Assembly: GCF_003269425.1 (NCBI RefSeq) | Contig: NZ_CP030104.1 | Span: forward strand, 3,071,001-3,135,000 | Direction: 5' to 3' | DNA from: Flagellimonas maritima | GTDB taxonomy: Bacteria > Bacteroidota > Bacteroidia > Flavobacteriales > Flavobacteriaceae | DNA length: 64,000 bases | Shown here: piece after piece, positions 38,595 to 46,500 of the stretch | Layout: each line of letters opens with the position of its first letter | Position numbering within the stretch: the stretch's first letter is position 1 | Position numbers and translations under genes: made by a program | Notes under the pieces: model-generated | Database searches by the model: none | Seen by the model: the letters and a program-made list of their open reading frames with translations, nothing else | What the model was told of the DNA's origin: nothing

Positions 38595-39818
38595 CTAGAC
38601 GGTTTCAAAAGCAATTTTCCGTATTTTTTTTTGACCACAAATTGCAAAAGCATTGGATTCTCCTTTTAGCTCAAACAATTTTATACTATCCAGTGATTCT
38701 TTATTAGTGTACAAGAAATCATATACGTGTTTTTTTAGAAAGAAAAAATCACGGTTTTCCAAGGATATTGGTTTAAGGATTTTACTGTCCTCAAGTTCAA
38801 CAATATCTACGCATGAAATTACCTCCTTATTTTTTGTTGATGCTGTTAAAGGATATTTAGAGAGCTTTCTCTGAATTATATAATCCATAAGCTTATGATA
38901 GATTAAATGTACTTTGAACATCTTCAAAAGCTTTATGAAGTTATAAAATAACTTTACCCTTATAGTAGTCAATGTGCCCTGAATTGAAGCCGCAAAAGAT
39001 TTGGAGTCATATATAATATGTTTTTGAAAGTAATAAGAGCTATCTGTAAGCTTAGATTTGTAATCATATTGTCCCTTCAAAAGGTCAAAAATTTCAAAGC
39101 CGTTCGTAAAATGCCATTCAAGTTGTCTATTTGCATCTATAAAACCTAAGTAGAATTTGGCATAATCAATATCGTAACTTCTTAAATAACCGTAAACGAT
39201 TTTGTCGAACAGAATATCAAAACTGATGCTAATAGGCTTTTTGTCATGATAAATCACAAATAGCACACCTTCCTTTTTATTGATTAACGGGTAAGCAATT
39301 TCTTTATAGACTTCCCAATTTCCAATATCATGGTTCTGCAAATTTCTTTGGGAAAAACGACGCGTGATCATTTGATACAGTGCATCAAAAAGATTGTTGT
39401 ATTCCTGTTTGGAAATATAGCCATAGTAGGTTTTATATTCTATATTGAAAGCAATCTCCAAACGCTTTTTGTAAGTCCTAAATTTGGACCTCCTACCAGC
39501 ACTGAAATTTTGTTTTAGGTAATCGTCAATACCCTCATATTGTGTTAAATTGATCATGGAGCCGCTATACGTATTGAGCACATTTAGTTTCCATCCGTCT
39601 GCTTTTTGATTTACCGTTGGCCTTAAATAACTGGGGAAATCATAAACTTGGAATAACTTGCCCGACATTTCTTCAATCTTGCGCGGGTCTTCGAACACCT
39701 TTTTTTTTGATAAGGTGTTTTCTATTTTACCATATACGGGAGGAGGATTTCTTTTCTCTAGAAATCTATTCAGAAAATCAATTGTCTTAGGGTTATGCTG
39801 TTCGCCAGATTTGGGCAT
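38595..39818 (-). CDS. GNAT/FemAB-like acyltransferase, array member 4 of 6
   Basis: The frame opens at 39887, but that would overlap member 5 by 41 bp. The ATG at 39818 gives MPKSGEQHNPKTIDFLNRFLEKRNPPPVYGKI-type ends that line up with the N-termini of the other members (407 residues), so I choose it. Landmarks: SGSMINLTQYEGIDDYL, GRRSKFRTYKKRLEIAFNIEY, VLFVIYHDKKPISISFDILF, SYDIDYAKFYLG, EIFDLLKGQYDYKSK (YK followed by SK rather than RW) and the FLKKHVYDFLYTNKES C-terminal module. Confidence 0.75.
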   Translation of the reverse strand: MPKSGEQHNPKTIDFLNRFLEKRNPPPVYGKIENTLSKKKVFEDPRKIEEMSGKLFQVYDFPSYLRPTVNQKADGWKLNVLNTYSGSMINLTQYEGIDDYLKQNFSAGRRSKFRTYKKRLEIAFNIEYKTYYGYISKQEYNNLFDALYQMITRRFSQRNLQNHDIGNWEVYKEIAYPLINKKEGVLFVIYHDKKPISISFDILFDKIVYGYLRSYDIDYAKFYLGFIDANRQLEWHFTNGFEIFDLLKGQYDYKSKLTDSSYYFQKHIIYDSKSFAASIQGTLTTIRVKLFYNFIKLLKMFKVHLIYHKLMDYIIQRKLSKYPLTASTKNKEVISCVDIVELEDSKILKPISLENRDFFFLKKHVYDFLYTNKESLDSIKLFELKGESNAFAICGQKKIRKIAFETV

Positions 39819-39846
39819 CGTATAAATATTGATTTTAGGACGTAAG

Positions 39847-40794
39847 TTATATTTCCTTGGCCTTTTTCCAGTATAGTAATCTATCATACTGAAATAATTT
39901 GCCCACTATATTTTTATTTCTCAAATATTGAAGAAATTTTAGTTTCAATATAATGATATCCGATAATATTTTACTTCTGGTGGATTTTCTATCATAAAAT
40001 ATGTGATAAACAAAATAATAGGTATGGTTGCACCATTTCTGCTTGTTATAGGTCTTTCCCATCGAAAGGTCAAAAACTGAAACTTTATTTTCCAAACACC
40101 ATTCAATATTCGCGAGCATGTTCACATCCCCCAGATTATAGTTGGAATATAAGATATCATATGCATGGATATGGCTAAAAACAATATCCCCTAAATGGAA
40201 GTTCAGAGTAATGGAAATTGGCTCCTTCTTATCATAAATGACATATAGGGAAGCACATCCATCAATTATTTTTTGATAGACATCCCTATGGATAGTGTTC
40301 CAGTTATCAAGGTAACGGTTTAGAATTCTTTTTTCATGGAAACGTTTTTCCAAAAAAGTATAGAAACGTTTAAATAACCGATCATATTCAAGCCTATCGA
40401 TATTTTTGTGATAACAGACATATTTTATGTTGTGCCTTTCATGCAGCTTGTTCCGTTTTGCGAATACATTTTTTCTATTCCTTTTGTTGAGATTATCAGT
40501 GAGATAAGAATTTATATTATTATGCTTGGTAAGATTGACCAAAAAGCCTTCATACTGACGAATTTCTTTGCATTTGAAAGGATAGTTTCCTTGTGTGGAG
40601 AGTTCTAGATAGTCAGGAATATCCTTTACGGTAAATGGATGGGTGTTAGATACTTTTACAGGTTTGTTTTCTCCCAAGATAATTTTATGGCTTATTTTGT
40701 TTTTTAGTTTTGGACTGTACAGCGGTAAAATCTTTCTATCCAAGAAAAGGTCAAAAACAAATCGGGTCGGAGATTTTGCCAAGGATTTGCCCAT
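39847..40794 (-). CDS. GNAT/FemAB-like acyltransferase, array member 5 of 6, short form
   Basis: The 315-residue paralogue has the N-terminal part and core (EGFLVNLTKHNNINSYL, ASLYVIYDKKEPISITLNF, AYDILYSNYNLGDVNML, SVFDLSMGKTYNKQKW). It stops at YWKKAKEI, so the C-terminal module of about 90 residues shared by its five siblings is absent. In the active-region motif, DILY replaces DIDY, losing an acidic residue conserved in the others. It could be a specialised or a degenerating copy. A 28-bp gap leads to member 4. Confidence 0.75.
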   Translation of the reverse strand: MGKSLAKSPTRFVFDLFLDRKILPLYSPKLKNKISHKIILGENKPVKVSNTHPFTVKDIPDYLELSTQGNYPFKCKEIRQYEGFLVNLTKHNNINSYLTDNLNKRNRKNVFAKRNKLHERHNIKYVCYHKNIDRLEYDRLFKRFYTFLEKRFHEKRILNRYLDNWNTIHRDVYQKIIDGCASLYVIYDKKEPISITLNFHLGDIVFSHIHAYDILYSNYNLGDVNMLANIEWCLENKVSVFDLSMGKTYNKQKWCNHTYYFVYHIFYDRKSTRSKILSDIIILKLKFLQYLRNKNIVGKLFQYDRLLYWKKAKEI

Positions 40795-40876
40795 AATAAA
40801 ATATCAATAGCTATTTGTTGGAACCGATTAATTGTGTATCAAATTGTACTTACTAAAAATATACATCAGAGTAATT

Positions 40877-42118
40877 TTATTTAAGTATTGCTTCAACCGA
40901 TGAATTCTTTCCTTTAATTAAAAATAAACCAGGATTTTTTGAAACTTTGAAAAGTTTTGTATCTGTCTTATGCTCTGAATATCGGTATAAAAATTCATAA
41001 AACATACGTTTGAAACTATGATTCTTCTCATCATCGAGTTTTATATATGATAGAGATTCTTCTTTATAAATTTCTGGATTTTCCCTGAAACAATAGTCGG
41101 GAAGAATTTCTGTAGTTGTATTCCCGTTCCGTAGCCAAAAAATACTGTTATGAAAAACCGCTGCAAGATTTTTGTCCCTAAGAAATTGTTTCAATCCGTA
41201 ATACATGTTCATTGAAAAAGCTATAAAAGAAGCCAAAACAGAGCGGGAATCATAGTAAATGTGGTATTCAAAGTTATATGATCTTGTCGCCCATCTTTTT
41301 TTATACTCAAAATGACCCTTTGAAAAATCAAGCGTTTCAAAACCTTGGGCAATGCACCATTGCAATTGTTGCATAAGACTTATTGTTCCCAATCTAAAAT
41401 TTGAATAGTCTATATCAAAAGTTCGAATCACATCAAAAGCGATTTTTTTTGAAAAATTAAGAAGGGTTATGGCAATAGGTTCTTCACCGTCATAAACTAC
41501 ATAAAGAGCAGCTTGTTGTTTCAAAATCATAGAAAATGTAACCTCTTTATAAAAATTCCATTCTTTAGGCTCGAGATTGTTGTTTTGTATTCTTTTTTCG
41601 CGAAATCTTTTCTCTAAAAGTTTTTTGAATCGATTAAACAAGAACTCGTATTCTTGTTTGGCAATGTCTCCAAAATATGCCCTGTAATGAATATTGAAGG
41701 AAGACTCCAATTTTCTTTTATACATTCTAAACTTATATCTACTGCTTTTACTGATTACCTGGTTCATATAGGTATCCAAATTAGAATGCCCTTTTAAATC
41801 ACATAGATATCCTATATACTGCATGCTGCTCAACCTTCCAATATTGGCATTGCTGAACGAATCTTTTGATTGAAATGCACCGTGAACGTCATATATGAAA
41901 AAAACTTTACTGCTTGGGCCATCAAATTTGATGGGTATGAGGGTGTAGGACAATCCTTTGGTGTTGGTCTTTCCCGTGTTGAAATATATGGGAAAGCGGG
42001 AATGTTCAACAAAGGAAAGTTGTTCCATGAAGTTGAACTGGACAAAAGGCTTCCCCTCATTAAAATGTTTTATCCAAGTTGATATAAATGGTTCGGATAA
42101 ATACGGACTACTTTCCAT
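40877..42118 (-). CDS. GNAT/FemAB-like acyltransferase, array member 6 of 6 (most 5')
   Basis: The 413-residue paralogue has a longer, divergent N-terminus, then IGYLCDLKGHSNLDTYM, SRYKFRMYKRKLESSFNIHY, AALYVVYDGEEPIAITLLNF, TFDIDYSNFRLG, ETLDFSKGHFEYKKRW and the terminal FKRMFYEFLYRYSEHK module. The G-x-x-x-YKKRW motif is the best match in the array to the general Acetyltransf_6 family. It is the first array gene behind the SGNH-like gene, with a 55-bp gap. Confidence 0.75.
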   Translation of the reverse strand: MESSPYLSEPFISTWIKHFNEGKPFVQFNFMEQLSFVEHSRFPIYFNTGKTNTKGLSYTLIPIKFDGPSSKVFFIYDVHGAFQSKDSFSNANIGRLSSMQYIGYLCDLKGHSNLDTYMNQVISKSSRYKFRMYKRKLESSFNIHYRAYFGDIAKQEYEFLFNRFKKLLEKRFREKRIQNNNLEPKEWNFYKEVTFSMILKQQAALYVVYDGEEPIAITLLNFSKKIAFDVIRTFDIDYSNFRLGTISLMQQLQWCIAQGFETLDFSKGHFEYKKRWATRSYNFEYHIYYDSRSVLASFIAFSMNMYYGLKQFLRDKNLAAVFHNSIFWLRNGNTTTEILPDYCFRENPEIYKEESLSYIKLDDEKNHSFKRMFYEFLYRYSEHKTDTKLFKVSKNPGLFLIKGKNSSVEAILK

Positions 42119-42173
42119 ATTATATACGTTTTGCTATGTGGTTATAGGGATCATTAACCAAATTGATACGGAA

Positions 42174-43121
42174 CTACTTTGTTTTTTGGCGTACCAATAG
42201 GTTGTCAATATCATCTGAAAGTATCCGTGTAAATCTTTTGGCACTTTTTGAAACCAAGTGCGACCCATCATAGGTTTTAAGTGAATCTTTCAATCTTGAA
42301 TAGTTTAAATATGGAACATCATGTTTTTTTGCGATGCTATCGAATTTCGAATCAAAATCTTTCCAATTGTCATTTTCCAAGTGTATCAATTCAACATCGG
42401 CAGGCATCCTTACCATTACAACATTTCCATATTCTTTTAAAAAGTTCAATGTTTTGATAAAGGATTGAATTCTATATTGCGAGATACTCTCCTCCTTTAA
42501 TTTTCTTTTGTAATATTTTTTTGTCAATGCCTTCCAGTTGGCTATGTCATTTTCTACAACTGGACCAGGATTTTCATCGATTCTTATTTCATTCCATCCA
42601 TTCTTGTGCGATAGTAAAGGACCTTGGGATTTATAGGGGTTGAAGACATTATATAAAGAATATGCATAGCAATCTATAATGTATTCATAATTTGGGGAGG
42701 AAATAAAATCATCCATTTTTCCCATGGGCGTATTTTCATCTAGGGCAATAATTTCCTCATCTGACATACCTTGCGGCGCCGTAAAATTACCGGGGGTAAC
42801 AGAAAGAATAAAAAGCCCTTTTTTATGATTAATGCCCAATTTTCTTTTAACGGCCCGTAGGTAAGCCTCTCCATAGGAAGATTGATTGGTAGCGAAATTG
42901 ATAACAGGCGTTTGAATTTGACCATGGAAAGTTTCCTCAACTATATCTGGAACGATTCCTTGTTCACCACGAGAAAGGCCCAATACCAAACTACCTGCCT
43001 CTTGTGTGAACTTGTTGTAATAATCATCTACATAACCTTCTGAGAGCTTATCAACGAAAAAGAAGTAGGCCCCGATTAAGGTCAAACAAAAAAACATGAT
43101 TTTCAATATAAAATTCATCAT
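42174..43121 (-). CDS. SGNH-like partner protein of the MBOAT acyltransferase
   Basis: The 315-residue protein has an N-terminal hydrophobic anchor (ILKIMFFCLTLIGAYFFFV). A GLSRG segment (S50) could be the SGNH nucleophile, and a C-terminal DGSH (D285, H288) fits the Asp-x-x-His block. It recalls DltD/AlgJ/AlgX-type proteins, which hand an acyl group from the membrane MBOAT to a polymer outside. It starts 6 bp behind the MBOAT stop, supporting a functional pair. The family name is uncertain, since sequence similarity to DltD is only at the motif level. Confidence 0.65.
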   Translation of the reverse strand: MMNFILKIMFFCLTLIGAYFFFVDKLSEGYVDDYYNKFTQEAGSLVLGLSRGEQGIVPDIVEETFHGQIQTPVINFATNQSSYGEAYLRAVKRKLGINHKKGLFILSVTPGNFTAPQGMSDEEIIALDENTPMGKMDDFISSPNYEYIIDCYAYSLYNVFNPYKSQGPLLSHKNGWNEIRIDENPGPVVENDIANWKALTKKYYKRKLKEESISQYRIQSFIKTLNFLKEYGNVVMVRMPADVELIHLENDNWKDFDSKFDSIAKKHDVPYLNYSRLKDSLKTYDGSHLVSKSAKRFTRILSDDIDNLLVRQKTK

Positions 43122-43127
43122 ATCAGG

Positions 43128-44570
43128 CTAAAATTGAAAATAAATGAATGTGTTCTGTCTATTTATGGAAAATAATACGATAACCATTATATATCCAATA
43201 TAAAGACCCCATCTCATTGGTCTTGATTGGTTAGTGACCAACTCATAAACTCTATTGTTTCCCTTAAAATAATGAATTGTTTGTACAATCAGTATAAAGA
43301 GAAAGCATAAAAATAGTTCAAGATAATTACCTAATATATTAAAATGTAAGCTTTTAAAATAGAACATGCTCCTAATGTATGCCAATGCATGTGCAATGGA
43401 TGGCGATCTAAAGAATATTAGCGAAATGGTCAAATATGCAGCCATAACTGACCATCCAGTAAGTGCAATTATTCGCTTGGGGATTTTTAGCTTCCTAAAA
43501 AGTTTTGTTCTAAATCTATTTGTAGCTACTTCCAATACCAATAATAGTGCGTTCAATAAGCTCCATATTACAAAGGTCCAGTTTGCTCCATGCCAAAGAC
43601 CATTTATAAAGAATACAATAATTACCGCAGAAAATCTATTGAGCTTAAAATTCCGTACCAATGGTCTATATAGGTAATCCCTTAGCCAACGCATAAAGGA
43701 AATATGCCATCTTTTCCAAAATTGGGAAGCTGAGGTAGCAAAAAAAGGACGATTAAAATTTTGGACTAAATCATAGCCCATTACTCTTGCTGCACCTATT
43801 GCAATCGAGGTGTAGGCAGAAAAATCGTAATAAATCTGAAAGCAGAAGAAAATACTCCCCAAAATTAAAGACACTCCGTGCGGGCTTTCAGGGTCTATAA
43901 AGGCCTCATCCACATAGATTCCCAGTCGATCTGCTACCACTACTTTAAGAAAGAATCCCCAGGCCATTAAAATGAGCCCTTTTTTAATATTTGGCAGATC
44001 TATAGATACTTTTCGGACCAACTGGGGTAAAAGGTGAGAGGCTCTTTCTATAGGTCCTGCTACCAATTGGGGAAAGAAGGATACGTAAAGGGCAAACTTG
44101 CCCAAATGTTTTTCAGGGCGAAAATTTCCCCGATATACTTCTATGGAATAGCTTAAGGTTTGAAATGTATAGAAGCTAATACCGATAGGTAATAGAAGTT
44201 GACCAAAATTGTAGGAGTTTAAAGGTTCTTCTTGAACAGTAGAAGCTCCAAAGAAGGATAAAAAATCTTGAATTGATGACGTAAAAAAATACAAATACTT
44301 AAATACAAAGAGTATACCTATATTGACACCTGTGCTCAATGCAAGAAACAATTTTTTTGTTTTTGGTTTGGCTTTGTACATTTTTAGTCCACAATAATAA
44401 TCTACCAAAGTGGAGACAATCAACAACAAAATCAATACTGGTTCATGCGCCATATAGAAATAATAGCTTGCGGCCAGTAACCATAACCAACGTAATTTAT
44501 GTGGTACTAAATAAAAACCCAATACAACTATTGGAAAGAACAAAAGAAAATTAAAGGAATTGAAAAGCAT
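43128..44570 (-). CDS. MBOAT-family O-acyltransferase (AlgI-like)
   Basis: The 480-residue polytopic membrane protein has the AlgI/DltB signature: SFYTFQTLSYSIEVYRG, FPQLVAGPIERA, FWKRWHISFMRWLRDY with H289, and the catalytic-region NGLWHGANW with H327. Such proteins move acetyl or other acyl groups across the inner membrane onto exopolysaccharides or cell-wall polymers. The SGNH-like gene directly behind it is the expected partner. A 195-bp gap separates it from the FemAB-like gene upstream. The polymer modified is likely a surface glycan, perhaps the one made by the locus after 53 kb. Confidence 0.92.
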   Translation of the reverse strand: MLFNSFNFLLFFPIVVLGFYLVPHKLRWLWLLAASYYFYMAHEPVLILLLIVSTLVDYYCGLKMYKAKPKTKKLFLALSTGVNIGILFVFKYLYFFTSSIQDFLSFFGASTVQEEPLNSYNFGQLLLPIGISFYTFQTLSYSIEVYRGNFRPEKHLGKFALYVSFFPQLVAGPIERASHLLPQLVRKVSIDLPNIKKGLILMAWGFFLKVVVADRLGIYVDEAFIDPESPHGVSLILGSIFFCFQIYYDFSAYTSIAIGAARVMGYDLVQNFNRPFFATSASQFWKRWHISFMRWLRDYLYRPLVRNFKLNRFSAVIIVFFINGLWHGANWTFVIWSLLNALLLVLEVATNRFRTKLFRKLKIPKRIIALTGWSVMAAYLTISLIFFRSPSIAHALAYIRSMFYFKSLHFNILGNYLELFLCFLFILIVQTIHYFKGNNRVYELVTNQSRPMRWGLYIGYIMVIVLFSINRQNTFIYFQF

Positions 44571-44765
44571 TGCGAAGCTTAAAGTTTAACACAGGTTGTG
44601 CAAAATCTCTCTTTTGAATAAATATAATCCGAATTTGAAAAATCGGTCTTTAATACTAACTGAAGATATTTGATTAATAGCTCTTTCATCTTAGGGTTTA
44701 TTCAGTTGAGGACAGATAGTAACTTTTTGGTTATTTTAATGAAGATAAAGTTCTGCTAACAGTAT

Positions 44766-45818
44766 TTAGAATTTAGAGCGATAGCTTGGAAAAAAACGAT
44801 GTCTTTTCTCCATTGGATTTGTTTTAACTTCATTACTTAATTTATTGTATACATTTTCATCAACAATATATTTCCACACTTTGAAAGTTTTGAATTTTTT
44901 TGATAAGGAAGATTTAAATTGAAGAAGTGAATCATTTTGTCCACCCAATCCTCCACCTATATTGAAGTAATTATAATTTTCTTCAGAACATTTAGCTCTC
45001 ATCTGATCTATCAAAAACCTCATTGGACTTATCTTTAAATGACTCATCAATGTTCCAGATATATGGTATTGCGCCATTCTGTCACTCGTTTTTACAATTA
45101 AGGCCGCTGCAATAGCTTCATCAGTGTCTTTAAGGTGAACAAACATTAGTTCTGCATCAAAATCAGGGCTGTTCAGTAATTCGCGGAAATATTTCTCACC
45201 AAAATAATATTCAGAAGCTGCCTCTACTCTGTCCATATTTTCATAGTATAAATCTATGAATCTGAGAATATCAGCATATTCATTGCTTATCTTACAATAA
45301 CAAGAATCTTTCAGTTTTTTTAGATATCTTTTTGTGGTTCGGGAATATCCGGAGGTTTGCTCAATTTCGCTATCCAATAAGTCTATATATATAATTTTGC
45401 CCAATTTTTCTATTTTCCCCAATTTGTTCAAGACATGCTCTTGATAAGGTAGAAAAGGATTGAGTCTCGTAAATACGCTTATAATATTTTCTTTTTTAAA
45501 AAAAGTATTCAGTTTGAGCTGGAAATCTAGCGTATCGAACTTTTCAGTAATATTTTTTGTCAAAGGCCCTACATAGCCATAGACAGAGGTCGCGTCAAAG
45601 TAGTCTGTATTACTAATTGGTCTCACAATTATGGGAAGGGCAATTATCTTATCTTGTTTTCTATAGACAATTAATTTTGGTCGCTCACCATCACTTTTTG
45701 ATATGCAATGATAGTCGTACGTGTGATAAAAATCAAAATCCCCAATTTCAAAAAGCAATTGCATCCATTGCTTTTTACCAGTAATAACCTGAAATACAGA
45801 ATCATTTTTGTACACCAT
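44766..45818 (-). CDS. FemAB-like GNAT protein, divergent seventh acyltransferase
   Basis: The 350-residue protein is distinct from the six-gene array but of the same superfamily. It has IVYRKQDKIIALPIIVRP, YGYVGPLT, SRTTKRYLKKLK, an EAIAAALIVKTSDRMAQYHISGT core and NYFNIGGGLGG. It ends with RHRFFPSYRSKF, the FFP-x-YR tail I associate with FemAB-type proteins in exopolysaccharide loci. FemAB enzymes add amino acids to peptidoglycan-type substrates; related ones modify glycans. It is the first gene of the minus-strand run and has a long AT-rich region upstream. Confidence 0.75.
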   Translation of the reverse strand: MVYKNDSVFQVITGKKQWMQLLFEIGDFDFYHTYDYHCISKSDGERPKLIVYRKQDKIIALPIIVRPISNTDYFDATSVYGYVGPLTKNITEKFDTLDFQLKLNTFFKKENIISVFTRLNPFLPYQEHVLNKLGKIEKLGKIIYIDLLDSEIEQTSGYSRTTKRYLKKLKDSCYCKISNEYADILRFIDLYYENMDRVEAASEYYFGEKYFRELLNSPDFDAELMFVHLKDTDEAIAAALIVKTSDRMAQYHISGTLMSHLKISPMRFLIDQMRAKCSEENYNYFNIGGGLGGQNDSLLQFKSSLSKKFKTFKVWKYIVDENVYNKLSNEVKTNPMEKRHRFFPSYRSKF

Positions 45819-46425
45819 TGGGGGAACCGTTAAATAAAAAGTTTTATAAAACTTTCAGTTTGAAGAAATACTATTTGATAAAGAGATTTTTATTTTAACA
45901 ATCCTGTAGTATTTTTTCGTCATTTTTTCAAATCTAAGTTATTATCTTCTATTTTATGTTGGGTTGTTGCCATAAATTTTAACTCTAAAACTAACGTTGA
46001 TAACCATGAATTATTAATGTTATATCTATTAAACGTTTTATTTTGAATTTAGTTTTAAATAAATCGATTAAAAAATTGGCAGCTTCCAAAACAGTTTTTA
46101 AATAGAACAACATAACATCGTCGATTCCTTATTAAAATTTACTTTTAAAAAGAAGAACTGACTTCCAGGGAAAAAAGTAAGTGGATAAAAAAATATATCC
46201 AAAAGAATTCCTACTGAAAAAATTGCTATTTCAAATAAGTTTTATTTTGATTTCCGCAATCATTTTTTTGTTTCTCAAAGAATATTGCAATTAACCATGT
46301 TGTTTACCGATGAGCATTGATATAGTTTAGGCCTTGGCAAGAATAAAAACTGTAAAATTTTTGTGTATTTCATAGTAATTAATTGCAGTTCGTAGATAAA
46401 AATTCTACAGGGTTTTTAATACTCC

Positions 46426-46433
46426 TAATTTTG
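46426..46433 (+). promoter_or_regulatory. Candidate -7 box of the FN3/tyrosinase genes
   Basis: TAATTTTG is a perfect TAnnTTTG match 67 bp before the ATG at 46501. No good -33 TTG was found at the right spacing. Confidence 0.35.
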
Positions 46434-46436
46434 TAT

Positions 46437-46466
46437 TGAATTATACTCTTTTTTAGGTATAATTCA
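46437..46466 (+). repeat. Perfect 10-bp inverted repeat in the 5' region of the FN3 gene
   Basis: TGAATTATAC (46437-46446) and GTATAATTCA (46457-46466) are exact reverse complements around a T-rich 10-nt loop. It starts 3 bp behind the candidate -7 box, so it would overlap or follow the transcription start. It could be an operator or a leader hairpin. Confidence 0.55.
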
Positions 46467-46500
46467 TACGTTTTTGATAACCGCCAATACCTCATATTCG

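Larger units (their letters stand above)
45819..46500. other. Long AT-rich intergenic region between divergent genes
   Basis: About 680 bp separate the FemAB-like gene from the FN3 protein gene. I see no open frame of note. The right end holds a TAnnTTTG match (46426-46433) and an inverted repeat just before the FN3 gene. Promoters for both sides must be here. Confidence 0.5.

Noticed and set aside
39819..39887. Upstream extension of array member 4
   Set aside because: It overlaps member 5 by 41 bp and has no counterpart in the other members; the ATG at 39818 aligns with them.
34889..42118. Six similar genes as an assembly artefact
   Set aside because: The copies differ strongly in sequence, length and spacing; an artefact would give near-identical DNA.
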